From Kribbella pratensis (GTDB lineage: Bacteria > Actinomycetota > Actinomycetes > Propionibacteriales > Kribbellaceae): 64,000 nucleotides of DNA. A program made the position numbers and the translations under genes. The notes beneath the pieces were generated by a model. The model ran no database searches and was not told the DNA's origin. It saw only the letters and a program-made list of their open reading frames with translations. Where the stretch lies: positions 2,859,473-2,923,472 of the forward strand of contig NZ_SODP01000001.1 of assembly GCF_004365355.1 (NCBI RefSeq), given 5' to 3'. Shown here piece by piece: positions 53,273-61,737 of the stretch (the first letter of the stretch is position 1; every line of letters starts with the position of its first letter).

Positions 53273-54484
53273 TTACGGGAGGCGGACGTGGGACGGGTTG
53301 AGGTCGGCCACGCTGGAGACGCCGAGTAGTGCCATCGTGCGGCGTACCTCCTTGGTGAGGATCTCCGCGGCGCGGGCGACGCCGCGCTGGCCGCCGGCCA
53401 TCAGGCCGTACAGGTACGCGCGACCGACCAGGCAGGCGTCGGCGCCGAGGGCGATCGCCGCGACGATGTCCGCGCCGGACATGATGCCGGTGTCCAGGTA
53501 GATCTCGGCGTCGGTGCCGATTGCCTTGCGTACGTCGGGGAGGATGCGCAGCGGTGTCGGCGCCCGGTCGAGCTGACGTCCGCCGTGGTTGGACAGCACA
53601 ACCGCGTCCGCGCCGGCGTCGACCACACGGCGTGCATCCGCGACGGTCTGGATGCCCTTCACGATCAGCGGGCCGTCCCAGATCGAGCGGAGCCAGTTGA
53701 GGTCGTCGATCGTCATGGTCGGGTCGAAGAGCTTGTCGAGCAGCTCCGCCACCGTGCCGTCCCAGGTGGACAGCGAGGCGAACGTCAGCGGTCGCGTAGT
53801 GAGCAGGTTGGCCCACCACGCCGGATGCAGCGAGGCGTCCAGAACCGTCTTCGCGGTGAGCGACGGCGGGATCGTGAAGCCGTTGCGTACGTCGCGGAGG
53901 CGAGCGCCGGCGACCGGTACGTCGACGGTCAGCATCAACGCCTCGTAGCCGGCCGCGGCCGAGCGCTTCACCAGATCCTCGCCGGCCTCGCGGTCCTTCC
54001 AGACGTACAACTGGAACCACTTGCGCGCGTCCGGTGCGGCGGCCGCGACGTCCTCGATCGACGTGGTGCCCATGGTCGACAGCGCGTACGGGATGCCAAT
54101 CTGCTCGGCGACCTTCACGACCGCGCTCTCGCCCTCGTGGTTCATCATCCGGGTGAACCCGGTCGGCGCGAACGCGAAGGGCAGCTCGGAGCGGCCGCCG
54201 AGGATCGACGTACCGAGGTCGATCTCGGACACGTCGCGCAGGATCGACGGCTGCAGCTCCATCTCCGCGAACAGCCGGCGGGCACGGCGCAGGCTGATCT
54301 CGGCCTCGGCCGCGCCGTCGGTGTAGTCGAAGACCGACCTCGGCGTACGGCGTTTCGCGATCGCGCGCAGGTCCGCGATCGTCAGGGCCTTCTCCAGCCG
54401 CCGCTCGGTGGCGTTCACCGTGATCGGCTTCGGCCGCAGCAACGGCTTCAGCTCGGACCATTTGGGCATCTGGCGATCGGTCAT
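53273..54484 (-). CDS. lldD: FMN-dependent L-lactate dehydrogenase
   Basis: 403 residues from ATG 54484 (GGGAG six bases upstream; an in-frame start at 54517 lies within the operator). Alpha-hydroxy-acid oxidase fold, very similar to mycobacterial LldD: FDYTDGAAEAEIS, FAPTGFTRMMNHEGE, KWFQLYVW, VTVDVPVAGARLRDVRNG, VKGIQTVADARR, active-site base His in LSNHGGRQLD, and the FMN-phosphate loop LDTGIMSGADI and VGRAYLYGL. It oxidises lactate to pyruvate, passing electrons to the respiratory chain. Divergently transcribed from the FadR-type regulator with twin operators between. Confidence 0.95.
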   Translation of the reverse strand: MTDRQMPKWSELKPLLRPKPITVNATERRLEKALTIADLRAIAKRRTPRSVFDYTDGAAEAEISLRRARRLFAEMELQPSILRDVSEIDLGTSILGGRSELPFAFAPTGFTRMMNHEGESAVVKVAEQIGIPYALSTMGTTSIEDVAAAAPDARKWFQLYVWKDREAGEDLVKRSAAAGYEALMLTVDVPVAGARLRDVRNGFTIPPSLTAKTVLDASLHPAWWANLLTTRPLTFASLSTWDGTVAELLDKLFDPTMTIDDLNWLRSIWDGPLIVKGIQTVADARRVVDAGADAVVLSNHGGRQLDRAPTPLRILPDVRKAIGTDAEIYLDTGIMSGADIVAAIALGADACLVGRAYLYGLMAGGQRGVARAAEILTKEVRRTMALLGVSSVADLNPSHVRLP

Positions 54485-54503
54485 CACAACTCCCGGCTCA
54501 ATC

Positions 54504-54541
54504 TGTGGTCGGACCACACCCTACCCTGTGGTCCGACCACA
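54504..54541. promoter_or_regulatory. Twin LldR-type operators between lldD and its regulator
   Basis: Two perfect 15-bp palindromes TGTGGTC-N-GACCACA at 54504-54518 and 54527-54541, centres 23 bp apart. The TGGTCNGACCA core is that of FadR-subfamily repressors such as LldR. One overlaps the start region of lldD, the other the promoter of the regulator. Confidence 0.85.
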
Positions 54542-54545
54542 CCGA

Positions 54546-54551
54546 TACAGT
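54546..54551 (+). promoter_or_regulatory. -10 element for a leaderless regulator message
   Basis: TACAGT ends 6 bp before the GTG start at 54558 and no Shine-Dalgarno is present, so transcription and translation probably begin together. Confidence 0.4.
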
Positions 54552-54557
54552 GTCCAC

Positions 54558-55301
54558 GTGAAGAACTACGAGCTGGTCCTGCACCGGGTGGAGGCCGATC
54601 TGGCCGCGGGGCGGCTGCGGATCGGCGGGCGGTTGCCCGGGGAACGAACGCTGGCCGAGCAGCTCGGGATCAGCCGGCCGTCGGTGCGCGAGGCGGTCCG
54701 GGTGCTCGAGGCGATGGGGGTGGTGCGGACGGCGACCGGGTCCGGGCCGGAGGCGGGTGCGGTGATCGTGGCGGAGCCGGTGTCGCCGCTGACCGCGGTC
54801 CTTCGGTTGCATCTGGCAACGAATCACCTGCCGATGGGGGACGTCGTGCAGACGCGTCTGCTGCTCGAGTCGTGGTCGGCGCGGGAGGCTGCCGAGCGTG
54901 AGTTGGGGGCGGATGAGCTGAAGGTGGCGGAGGGGCTGCTGGATCGGATGGACGACACGGGGTTGTCGCCGGAGGAGTTCCATCTGCTCGATGCGGAGTT
55001 CCATGTCGCCCTGTCAGGGTTGGCCGGGAACGTGTTGATCGCGGCGGTGATGACTTCGTTGCGGTCGGCGATCCACGGATACGTGCTGGCCGCCGTACCC
55101 AATCTGCCGGACTGGGAAGCGGTGGCGGTCGGGTTGCGGAACGAGCATCGCGGGATCCTGGCCGCGGTGCGGGGTGGAGAGCCGGAGCGCGCGGCCTCGT
55201 TGGTGACCGCACACATCCGGGGGTTCTACCAGGCGGCGCAGCTAGCGCCGTTCGCCGACGGGGAGCGCGGGACGCCGGAGGCCGACGCTCAGGTGGAGTG
55301 A
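54558..55301 (+). CDS. FadR-subfamily GntR regulator, probable LldR
   Basis: 247 residues. The N-terminal winged helix (LHRVEADLAAGRLRIGGRLPGERTLAEQLGISRPSVREAVRVLEAMGVV) is followed by the all-helical FCD ligand-binding domain with metal-site residues in EEFHLLDAEFHVALSGLAGN and EHRGILAAVRGGEPERA. It is divergent from lldD, so it most likely represses lldD and itself and releases on binding L-lactate. The start is GTG 54558, on a likely leaderless transcript. Confidence 0.9.
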   Translation: MKNYELVLHRVEADLAAGRLRIGGRLPGERTLAEQLGISRPSVREAVRVLEAMGVVRTATGSGPEAGAVIVAEPVSPLTAVLRLHLATNHLPMGDVVQTRLLLESWSAREAAERELGADELKVAEGLLDRMDDTGLSPEEFHLLDAEFHVALSGLAGNVLIAAVMTSLRSAIHGYVLAAVPNLPDWEAVAVGLRNEHRGILAAVRGGEPERAASLVTAHIRGFYQAAQLAPFADGERGTPEADAQVE

Positions 55302-55360
55302 GGCGCGGGTTCTACTTTGGTTGGTGGTGGGGAGGGGCGGGGCCGCTTAGTCTCGGCGGC

Positions 55361-56503
55361 ATGGAGGAGTTGTGTGTGCCGCGGAGGTCGGGTCGGTTGG
55401 CCGGGCTGGTGGCGTTGGGGCTGGTCGCGGCGATGGTCGCCGGGACGATCGTCGGACGATGGTCGGATCCGGAGCACCGGAAGTTCTTCGTGCTCGACAT
55501 CGTGGTCGGGATCCTTTCCGTTGCGGTAATCCCGCTGCTGATCCGCCGCCCGGTGCACGGCGCGATCGCGCTCGCCGCACTCGCGGTCTTCTCCCCCGCC
55601 GCTACGCCGCCGTCGACCGTCGGCACGCTGACCGTCGCCCTCCGGCGTCCCTTCCGTACTGCGCTTCTGGTCGCGATCGCCGGCACTGTCGCACACCTGA
55701 TCCAGGGCCTGTGGCAACCGATCAGCGGACTCCCGTACCTCTGGTTCGCCGTACTCGACGTCGTCGTCCACGCCGCTCTGCTCGGTTGGGGCCAAGCCGC
55801 CCAGGCCCGCCGCCAACTGCTGGAGTCGCTCCGTGAGCGCGCCGAGCGGGCTGAGGCCGAGCAAGGCCGCCGGGTCGCCGAAGCCCGCACCCTCGAACGC
55901 ACGAAGATGGCCCGCGAGATGCACGACGTACTCGCGCATCGCCTGTCCCTGCTCGCGACGTACGCCGGCGCGCTCGAGTACCGCCCCGACTCGTCTCCCG
56001 AGCGCCTCGCGAAGGCGGCCGGCGTGATCCGCACCGGCGTACACCAGGCGCTCGACGAACTGCGCGAGGTCATCAACGTCCTCCGGGACGAGGACGTCTA
56101 CGAGGGCCGGCCGCAGCCCACCTTCGGAGACGTCCGCGCACTGGTGGACGAGTCGCGCCAGGCAGGTACGACGGTCGCCTACGAGGACCGCGTCACGGAT
56201 CCCACCTCGTTGCCCCCGGCAACAGGCCGGACGGCGTACCGGATCGTGCAGGAGGGACTGACCAACGCACGTAAACACGCCGCTGGGCGACCCGTGACGG
56301 TCACGGTGGACGGGCGACCGGGCGACGGCTTACGGATCGAGCTGACCAACCCGGCCCCGAACGGGATCACGCTGACGCCCGGAAGCGGGACCGGCCTGGT
56401 GGGACTGACCGAGCGCGTGCAGCTGGCCGGCGGGACGCTGGACCATGGGCAGATGCCCGGTGGCGGCTTCCGGCTCGAGGCCTCGCTACCGTGGCCCCCA
56501 TGA
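55361..56503 (+). CDS. Membrane sensor histidine kinase
   Basis: 380 residues from ATG 55361. About five helices (about 10-150), a coiled linker rich in Glu/Arg, then HisKA_3 with phosphoacceptor His in TKMAREMHDVLAHRLSL and HATPase_c (TAYRIVQEGLTNARKHAAG, then GTGLVGLTERVQLAGG). Its stop overlaps the response-regulator start by ATGA, so the two form a cognate pair. An in-frame GTG at 55298 overlapping the FadR-type gene stop is a less likely start. Signal unknown. Confidence 0.92.
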   Translation: MEELCVPRRSGRLAGLVALGLVAAMVAGTIVGRWSDPEHRKFFVLDIVVGILSVAVIPLLIRRPVHGAIALAALAVFSPAATPPSTVGTLTVALRRPFRTALLVAIAGTVAHLIQGLWQPISGLPYLWFAVLDVVVHAALLGWGQAAQARRQLLESLRERAERAEAEQGRRVAEARTLERTKMAREMHDVLAHRLSLLATYAGALEYRPDSSPERLAKAAGVIRTGVHQALDELREVINVLRDEDVYEGRPQPTFGDVRALVDESRQAGTTVAYEDRVTDPTSLPPATGRTAYRIVQEGLTNARKHAAGRPVTVTVDGRPGDGLRIELTNPAPNGITLTPGSGTGLVGLTERVQLAGGTLDHGQMPGGGFRLEASLPWPP

Positions 56504-57165
56504 GCGAAACCGCAGCGACGCCGATCCGCGTACTCGTCGTGGACGACGACGCGCTGGTCCGGGCCAGCCTGGAGATGATGCTCGACGGGACGAACGGGAT
56601 CTCGGTGGTAGGTCAGGCCGCCGACGGTGACGAAGTACCGGCCGCGGTCGACGCGCACTTCCCCGACATCGTGCTGATGGACCTGCGGATGCCGCGGGTG
56701 GACGGCATCGTCGCGACGCGGCGGCTGCGGACGCGGACGAATCCGCCCGAGGTCGTCGTACTCACGACCTTCGACACCGACGAGAACGTGCTGCATGCCC
56801 TGCGCGCCGGGGCGAGCGGGTTCCTGCTCAAGGACACCCCTCCGGCCCAGATCGTCGAGGCCGTACGACGGGTCGCGGCCGGCGATCCGATCTTGTCACC
56901 GGCCATCACCCGCCGGCTGATGGACCGAGCTGCCACGCAGGCCGACGCCCACACGATCGCGCAGAACAAGCTCCAACTGTTGTCACCCCGTGAGTACGAC
57001 GTGATGCTGGCGGTCGCGCAGGGGAAGGCGAACGCACAGATCGGCGCCGAGCTGTTCATGAGCCTCGCGACGGTCAAGGCGCACATCTCCCACATCCTCA
57101 CCAAGCTGGAGCTCGGCAACCGCACCCAGATCGCCCTCCTCGCCCATGACGCCGGGCTCGCATAA
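56500..57165 (+). CDS. NarL/LuxR-type response regulator
   Basis: 221 residues from ATG 56500. Receiver with VVDDDALVRASLEMML, phosphoacceptor Asp in IVLMDLRMPRVDG, Thr in VVLTTFDTDE and Lys in FLLKDTPP; C-terminal LuxR helix-turn-helix with LSPREYDVMLAVAQGKANAQIGAEL and SLATVKAHISHILTKL. Cognate to the preceding kinase (ATGA overlap). Note LSPREYDVM for the more usual LTxREREVL. Confidence 0.94.
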   Translation: MSETAATPIRVLVVDDDALVRASLEMMLDGTNGISVVGQAADGDEVPAAVDAHFPDIVLMDLRMPRVDGIVATRRLRTRTNPPEVVVLTTFDTDENVLHALRAGASGFLLKDTPPAQIVEAVRRVAAGDPILSPAITRRLMDRAATQADAHTIAQNKLQLLSPREYDVMLAVAQGKANAQIGAELFMSLATVKAHISHILTKLELGNRTQIALLAHDAGLA

Positions 57166-57175
57166 GCTCCAGCGC

Positions 57176-57841
57176 ATGATCAGGGTGCTGCTGGCGGATG
57201 ATCAGGCGTTGGTGCGGGCCGGTTTCCGGTCGTTGCTGAACGCCGAGGACGACATCACGGTGGTCGGTGAGGTTGCCGACGGCGCCGAGGCGGTCACGGT
57301 CGCGCGCGCCGAGAAGCCCGACGTCGTGCTGATGGACATCCGGATGCCTGGAACAGACGGCCTTGAAGCGACGCGGCAGATCGGCGCCGATCCCGAGCTG
57401 ACCGACGTACATGTGGTGATTCTGACGACGTTCGACCTGGACGAGTACGTGTTCGAGGCGCTGCGGGTCGGGGCGAGCGGGTTCCTGGTGAAGGACACCG
57501 AGCCGGTCGAACTGTTGCAGGCCGTCCGGGTCGTTGCTCGCGGCGATGCGCTCCTCTCCCCCGGTGTCACGCGGCGGCTGGTGGCCGAGTTCGCGTCACG
57601 CAGCCGGCAACCACATGCGAGCAAGGAACTCGACGTTCTGACGGAACGTGAGAAGGAGATCGTGGCGCTTGTCGGCGAGGGCTTGTCGAACGACGAGATC
57701 GCAGAGCGGCTCGTACTCAGTCCGGCGACCGCGAAGACGCACGTCAGCCGCGCGATGATCAAGCTCGGCGTCCGCGACCGCGCGCAACTGGTTGTCGTCG
57801 CCTACCAGACCGGGCTGGTCCGTCCCGGCTGGCTGGGTTGA
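57176..57841 (+). CDS. NarL/LuxR-type response regulator, second copy
   Basis: 221 residues, the same domain order as its neighbour: LLADDQALVRAGFRSLL, Asp in VVLMDIRMPGTDG, VILTTFDLDEYVFEAL, Lys in FLVKDTEP, and LuxR region LTEREKEIVALVGEGLSNDEIAERL with LSPATAKTHVSRAMIKL. It begins 10 bp after the first regulator. Both may take phosphate from the kinase at 55361, or this one may serve the regulator-less kinase at 52018. Confidence 0.94.
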   Translation: MIRVLLADDQALVRAGFRSLLNAEDDITVVGEVADGAEAVTVARAEKPDVVLMDIRMPGTDGLEATRQIGADPELTDVHVVILTTFDLDEYVFEALRVGASGFLVKDTEPVELLQAVRVVARGDALLSPGVTRRLVAEFASRSRQPHASKELDVLTEREKEIVALVGEGLSNDEIAERLVLSPATAKTHVSRAMIKLGVRDRAQLVVVAYQTGLVRPGWLG

Positions 57842-57874
57842 CCTTCCAGCTACTCGAACCGCGAGGCTGCTCGC

Positions 57875-58300
57875 ATGATGCACCTCGACGAGATCACCGC
57901 CGCCGTCTCATTGGGCCAGGCCGGGGATCGTGAAACCGCCCGTCGCCAGCTGAGTGGATTGTGGGACGCAGTCGACGATCCGCAGACCCGATGCGCGATC
58001 GCGCACTACCTGGCCGACGTACAGGACGAAACCTCCGACGAACTGGAGTGGGACCTCCGAGCGTTGGAGGTGGTCGAGGACACCGCCTGGCTCCCATCCC
58101 TGCACCTCAACCTCGCCGACGACTACCGCCGCCTGGCGCAGCCACTGCAGGCGGACGAACACCTGCAGCTGGCCCGGAAACACCTCCACCTGCTCCCCAC
58201 CGACGGCTACGGCGAACTGATCCGATCCGCCGTAGACCACGTAGCCGAAGCACTCGCCGCCGGAAACACCGACCGCCTGCCATCCAATCCCAGCAGCTGA
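57875..58300 (+). CDS. Small helical hypothetical protein
   Basis: 141 residues. Helix-rich with tetratricopeptide-like spacing (AAVSLGQAGDRETARRQLSGLW, LHLNLADDYRRLAQPLQADEHL, LARKHLHLL). No signal or motif. It follows the response-regulator gene by 33 bp and precedes the 90-bp inverted-repeat element. Start ATG 57875, or the next codon. Not recognised further. Confidence 0.65.
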   Translation: MMHLDEITAAVSLGQAGDRETARRQLSGLWDAVDDPQTRCAIAHYLADVQDETSDELEWDLRALEVVEDTAWLPSLHLNLADDYRRLAQPLQADEHLQLARKHLHLLPTDGYGELIRSAVDHVAEALAAGNTDRLPSNPSS

Positions 58301-58311
58301 GGCAGGGCCCG

Positions 58312-58401
58312 TAACGACAGGAGGTGTCGGTCCGCTCGCGACTGCGCGCCGCCTGAGCTCACCACAAAACACGCCGCATCAGCACACACCTCCTGTCGTT
58401 A
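58312..58401. repeat. 90-bp element bounded by 16-bp perfect inverted repeats
   Basis: TAACGACAGGAGGTGT (58312-58327) and its exact complement (58386-58401) bracket 58 bp. Each arm contains AGGAGGTG, a full Shine-Dalgarno. On the minus strand the right arm is followed after 7 bases by a mini-frame ATG CGG CGT GTT TTG TGG TGA. It could be a hairpin terminator for the plus-strand gene, a small mobile repeat, or a regulatory leader. Confidence 0.8.
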
Positions 58402-58480
58402 GCACTACTCCTGCTGAGGTACGTGCGGTCACTCCCCCGAGGTGACGCGGCGTGGCGGGGTCGACCGCCACGCTCTTGGC

Positions 58481-59377
58481 ATGGATGCGCTAGTCGAGGT
58501 CAGTGGACTGACGAAGAGGTACGGCGACACCCTCGCGGTCGATGGTGTCGATCTGACAGTGCTGCCGGGCGAGGTCTACGGATTCCTCGGACCGAACGGC
58601 GCAGGGAAGACCACCACGCTCCGGATCCTGACCGGGTTGATCGCGCCGACGAGTGGCGATGTACGCGTGCTGGGCGGGAAGCCCGGGCAGGCCGAAGTAC
58701 TGGGACGGACCGGGTCGATGATCGAGTCCCCGGCGTTCTACCCGTACCTGTCGGGCTTGGACAATCTGCGGCTGTTGGCCGAGTACGCCGGGGTGGCGCG
58801 CCGGCGGATCGACGAAGTACTCGAGCTTGTCGACCTGGCCGATCGCGCCAAGGATCGGTTCTCGACGTACTCCCTGGGGATGAAGCAGCGGCTCGGGGTC
58901 GCGGCCGCGCTGCTGAAGGATCCGGAGCTGGTGATCCTCGACGAGCCGACCAACGGGCTGGACCCGGCCGGCATGCGCGACATGCGCCGGTTGATCCGCG
59001 AGCTCGGCACCGGCGGCCGGACCGTACTGCTGTCCAGCCACCTGCTCGGCGAGGTGCAGCAGATCTGCGATCGGGTCGGGATCATCAACTCCGGCCGGAT
59101 GGTTGCCGAGCACAACGTCAACGAACTCCGCGGCGAACAGGAACTGGTGGTCCGCGCCGACCCGAAGGACCAGGCGCAAGCGATCCTGAGCCGCTTCGGC
59201 ACCGTGCACCAGTACGACGACACGCTCCGAGTGGCGGTGGATTCGAGCCGGGCCGCCGAGGTGAACAGCGTGCTGGTCGGCGCCGGGATCGCCGTCTCCG
59301 AACTGCATATGACCGAGCGAGCGCTCGAGGACATCTTCTTCGAGCTCACCACCGAGGAGAAGGCCGATGTTGGGTAG
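58481..59377 (+). CDS. ABC transporter ATP-binding protein (drug/ABC-2 type)
   Basis: 298 residues from ATG 58481. Walker A GPNGAGKTT, Q-loop, signature YSLGMKQRLGVAAAL, Walker B LVILDEPTNGLD and the His loop LLSSHLLGEVQQ. The C-terminal extension VHQYDDTLRVAVDSS is usual for export ABCs of the YtrB/DrrA group. It overlaps the permease by 11 bp. Likely exports a drug, lipid or peptide. Confidence 0.93.
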   Translation: MDALVEVSGLTKRYGDTLAVDGVDLTVLPGEVYGFLGPNGAGKTTTLRILTGLIAPTSGDVRVLGGKPGQAEVLGRTGSMIESPAFYPYLSGLDNLRLLAEYAGVARRRIDEVLELVDLADRAKDRFSTYSLGMKQRLGVAAALLKDPELVILDEPTNGLDPAGMRDMRRLIRELGTGGRTVLLSSHLLGEVQQICDRVGIINSGRMVAEHNVNELRGEQELVVRADPKDQAQAILSRFGTVHQYDDTLRVAVDSSRAAEVNSVLVGAGIAVSELHMTERALEDIFFELTTEEKADVG

Positions 59378-60212
59378 CTACCGGGCGGAGATGCTCAAAC
59401 TCCGCAAGCGATCCGCGGTCTGGGTGCTGTTCGGCGCCGGGTTGGTGCTGAGCCTGATCTTCGGCTACTTGCTGCCCTACCTTGCCTACACCACCGGCGA
59501 CGACAGTCCGTCGACCGAGGGCGTACCGCGCGCCGAGGTACTCCGCGGCATGCTCCCCGAACGCGTCATCGACAACACGATCGGCGGCTATCCGATCTTC
59601 GCCGGCGCTCTGGCGCTTGTCCTGGGCGCGATCGTGATCGGCGGCGAGTACACCTGGGGAACGCTGAAAACCGTCCTCACCCAACGGCCACGCCGCGGCA
59701 CGATTCTCGGTGCGCAGTTCCTTGCCCTAGGCACGGTGATCGCCTTCTGGGTCCTCGGGATCTTCGTCGCCTGTGCGTTGTGCAGCGTCGGCATCGCCGC
59801 CGCTGAGAGCGGTTCGATGACCTGGCCCAGCATCGGCGCACTCCTTCAGGGCCTAGCCGGCGGCTGGCTCGTCCTCATGACGTGGTGCCTGGCCGGCGCA
59901 GTACTAGCCGTTGCCTTCCGCAACGTAGCTCTGCCCATCGGCCTAGGCGTCGTCTGGATCCTGGGCATCGAGACGCTCCTGGCCGGGGTCGTCAGCAGTC
60001 TCCTACCAGGCCTGAAATGGCTAACCAACACCCTCCCCGGCACCAACGCCGGCTCGCTGGTCTTCTCCGTCACCACCATGACCCCCTCCGACGCCCCACC
60101 CGGAGTCCGCGACGCAGTAGGCGGGCCCCGAGCCCTACTAACCCTGTTCGCCTACTGCGCCCTCTTCACAGCCCTATCCCTCTGGACCACCCGCAACCGA
60201 GACATCACCTGA
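59367..60212 (+). CDS. ABC-2 type transporter permease
   Basis: 281 residues, six helices. Begins LGSYRAEMLKLRKRSAVWVLFGAGLVLSLIFG, the usual YtrC/ABC-2 amphipathic start. An extracellular loop (about 40-75, acidic) follows helix 1; the ABC-2 core GEYTWGTLKTVLTQRPRRGTI is the coupling helix to the ATPase. The ATPase gene overlaps it by 11 bp. Substrate unknown. Confidence 0.9.
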   Translation: MLGSYRAEMLKLRKRSAVWVLFGAGLVLSLIFGYLLPYLAYTTGDDSPSTEGVPRAEVLRGMLPERVIDNTIGGYPIFAGALALVLGAIVIGGEYTWGTLKTVLTQRPRRGTILGAQFLALGTVIAFWVLGIFVACALCSVGIAAAESGSMTWPSIGALLQGLAGGWLVLMTWCLAGAVLAVAFRNVALPIGLGVVWILGIETLLAGVVSSLLPGLKWLTNTLPGTNAGSLVFSVTTMTPSDAPPGVRDAVGGPRALLTLFAYCALFTALSLWTTRNRDIT

Positions 60213-60282
60213 AACATCGCGCGTGAGCCGAACGCCAACCTGCACCCAGCGTGCTACGAGGTCTTCCACCGGATGATTCCAA

Positions 60283-60330
60283 CGCGATATCGCGGCCCCG
60301 ACCCCTTCAGCACCCGCCGCCGGAGGCGGC
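60283..60330. terminator. Hairpin cluster between convergent genes
   Basis: A perfect palindrome CGCGATATCGCG (60283-60294) and a hairpin GCCGCC-GGA-GGCGGC (60316-60330) lie between the permease stop and the GH125 stop. Either could terminate both transcripts; no U-run is seen. Confidence 0.45.
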
Positions 60331-60362
60331 TAACAAGACAGGCGCCGCGGAGCGGTGTCCGT

Positions 60363-61634
60363 TTAGCTTTTGATGCCGGCGTGGACCAGGGCTAGTTCGC
60401 AGAACATGGCGTTGGCCCAGGAGAACCATTCTCGGGTGTACTGCGAGGGGTCGTCGACGTCGAAGCCTTCGTGCATCTGACCGGTGCCGCCGGTTGTGTC
60501 GCGCAACAGCTCCAGCAGCCGCTGGCGTTCCTCAGGCGAGGTGCTCGAGATGCCTTGCACAGCAAGCGCGATGTGCCAGATGTACCGGGGCGGCGTGTGC
60601 GGACTACCGATCCCCGCTGCATGCGTACCGCTGTAGTAGTACGGGTTCTCCGGGCTCAACAACAGCTTCCGCGTCGCAAGGTACGTCGGATCGTCCGCCG
60701 CCGCGTACCCGGTCAGCGGGATCGACAGCAGGCTGGGCATGTTCGCGTCGTCCATCAGCAACGCCTCCCCCAAGCCGTCCACCTCGTACGCGTACACCTG
60801 CCCATGCACGGGATGATCCACAACCCCGTGCCGCGCGATGCCGTCGTCGATGTCCGCCTTCAGCGCCTTGGCACGGTCGGCCAGGTCGGAGTCGCGCAGT
60901 ACTTCGGTCGCGATCTCCTGCAGATACCCGAGCACCACCGACGCGAACATGTTGCCCGGAACGTTGAAGCCCAACTCGGTCGCGTCATCGCTCGGCCGGA
61001 AGGCGCTCCACGACATCCCGGTCGGCCGCGTCAGCCGCCCACGTCCCTCGCGCACCAGCGTGTCCGACGGCCGGTCGTCGAGCCGCTGGAACCGGTACGG
61101 CGACCTCGCCTCGTGATCCTGCTCCACGGTCCACAGCTCGACGATCGCCTCCGCCGCCGCACGGAACCGCTCGTCGATCACGTCCGCCCGGCCGGTGATC
61201 CGCCACAGCCGGTAGGCCAGCTCGAGGGGGAAGCACAGCGAGTCGATCTCGTACTTACGCTCCCACACCCACGGCGACATCTCGGTCTGGTCGGTCACAT
61301 GACCCCAGCCGTTCGCCTCCTTGTTGAAGGCATTCGCATACGGATCCAGGACGACGTATTCGAGCTGCCGGTGCAGTACACCGATCAGCGTGTCCTGCAG
61401 CCCCGGATCGTCCTTGCACAGCAGCAGGTACGGGCGCATCTGTGCCGCGGAGTCGCGCAGCCACATCGCCGGGATGTCGCCGGTGAGCACGAACGTCGTC
61501 CCGTCCGGCAACTGCTGGGCGACTGCGGGCAGGTTGCCGGCCATCGAGCGCCGGAACATCTCCGCGATCACCTCGTCGCCGGTGGCCTGCTGAACAGCAG
61601 CAACGGCTCGGGCGAGGACCTCGGGGTCGATCAT
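60363..61634 (-). CDS. GH125 exo-alpha-1,6-mannosidase-like glycoside hydrolase
   Basis: 423 residues from ATG 61634. Family GH125 motifs: FVLTGDIPAMWLRDSAAQMRPY, FNKEANGWGHVTDQTEM, PWVWERKYEIDSLCFPL, MSWSAFRPSDDATELGFNVPGNMF and SLLSIPLTGYAA, with the acidic residues of the catalytic pair in these segments. It is an inverting alpha-mannosidase that does not need metal, acting on alpha-1,6-linked mannose, probably inside the cell (no signal). It was probably co-transcribed with the ROK gene, but the IS element now separates them. Confidence 0.92.
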   Translation of the reverse strand: MIDPEVLARAVAAVQQATGDEVIAEMFRRSMAGNLPAVAQQLPDGTTFVLTGDIPAMWLRDSAAQMRPYLLLCKDDPGLQDTLIGVLHRQLEYVVLDPYANAFNKEANGWGHVTDQTEMSPWVWERKYEIDSLCFPLELAYRLWRITGRADVIDERFRAAAEAIVELWTVEQDHEARSPYRFQRLDDRPSDTLVREGRGRLTRPTGMSWSAFRPSDDATELGFNVPGNMFASVVLGYLQEIATEVLRDSDLADRAKALKADIDDGIARHGVVDHPVHGQVYAYEVDGLGEALLMDDANMPSLLSIPLTGYAAADDPTYLATRKLLLSPENPYYYSGTHAAGIGSPHTPPRYIWHIALAVQGISSTSPEERQRLLELLRDTTGGTGQMHEGFDVDDPSQYTREWFSWANAMFCELALVHAGIKS

Positions 61635-61737
61635 TGGATTGGCCGCGGGCGGTCCCGTCGTTCTTGTCGGCAACGAACCGCGACTCCCTCCCTTCGGATA
61701 TCGGGGACTGTCGGTCCCGGCTGATTGGATCTACTGC

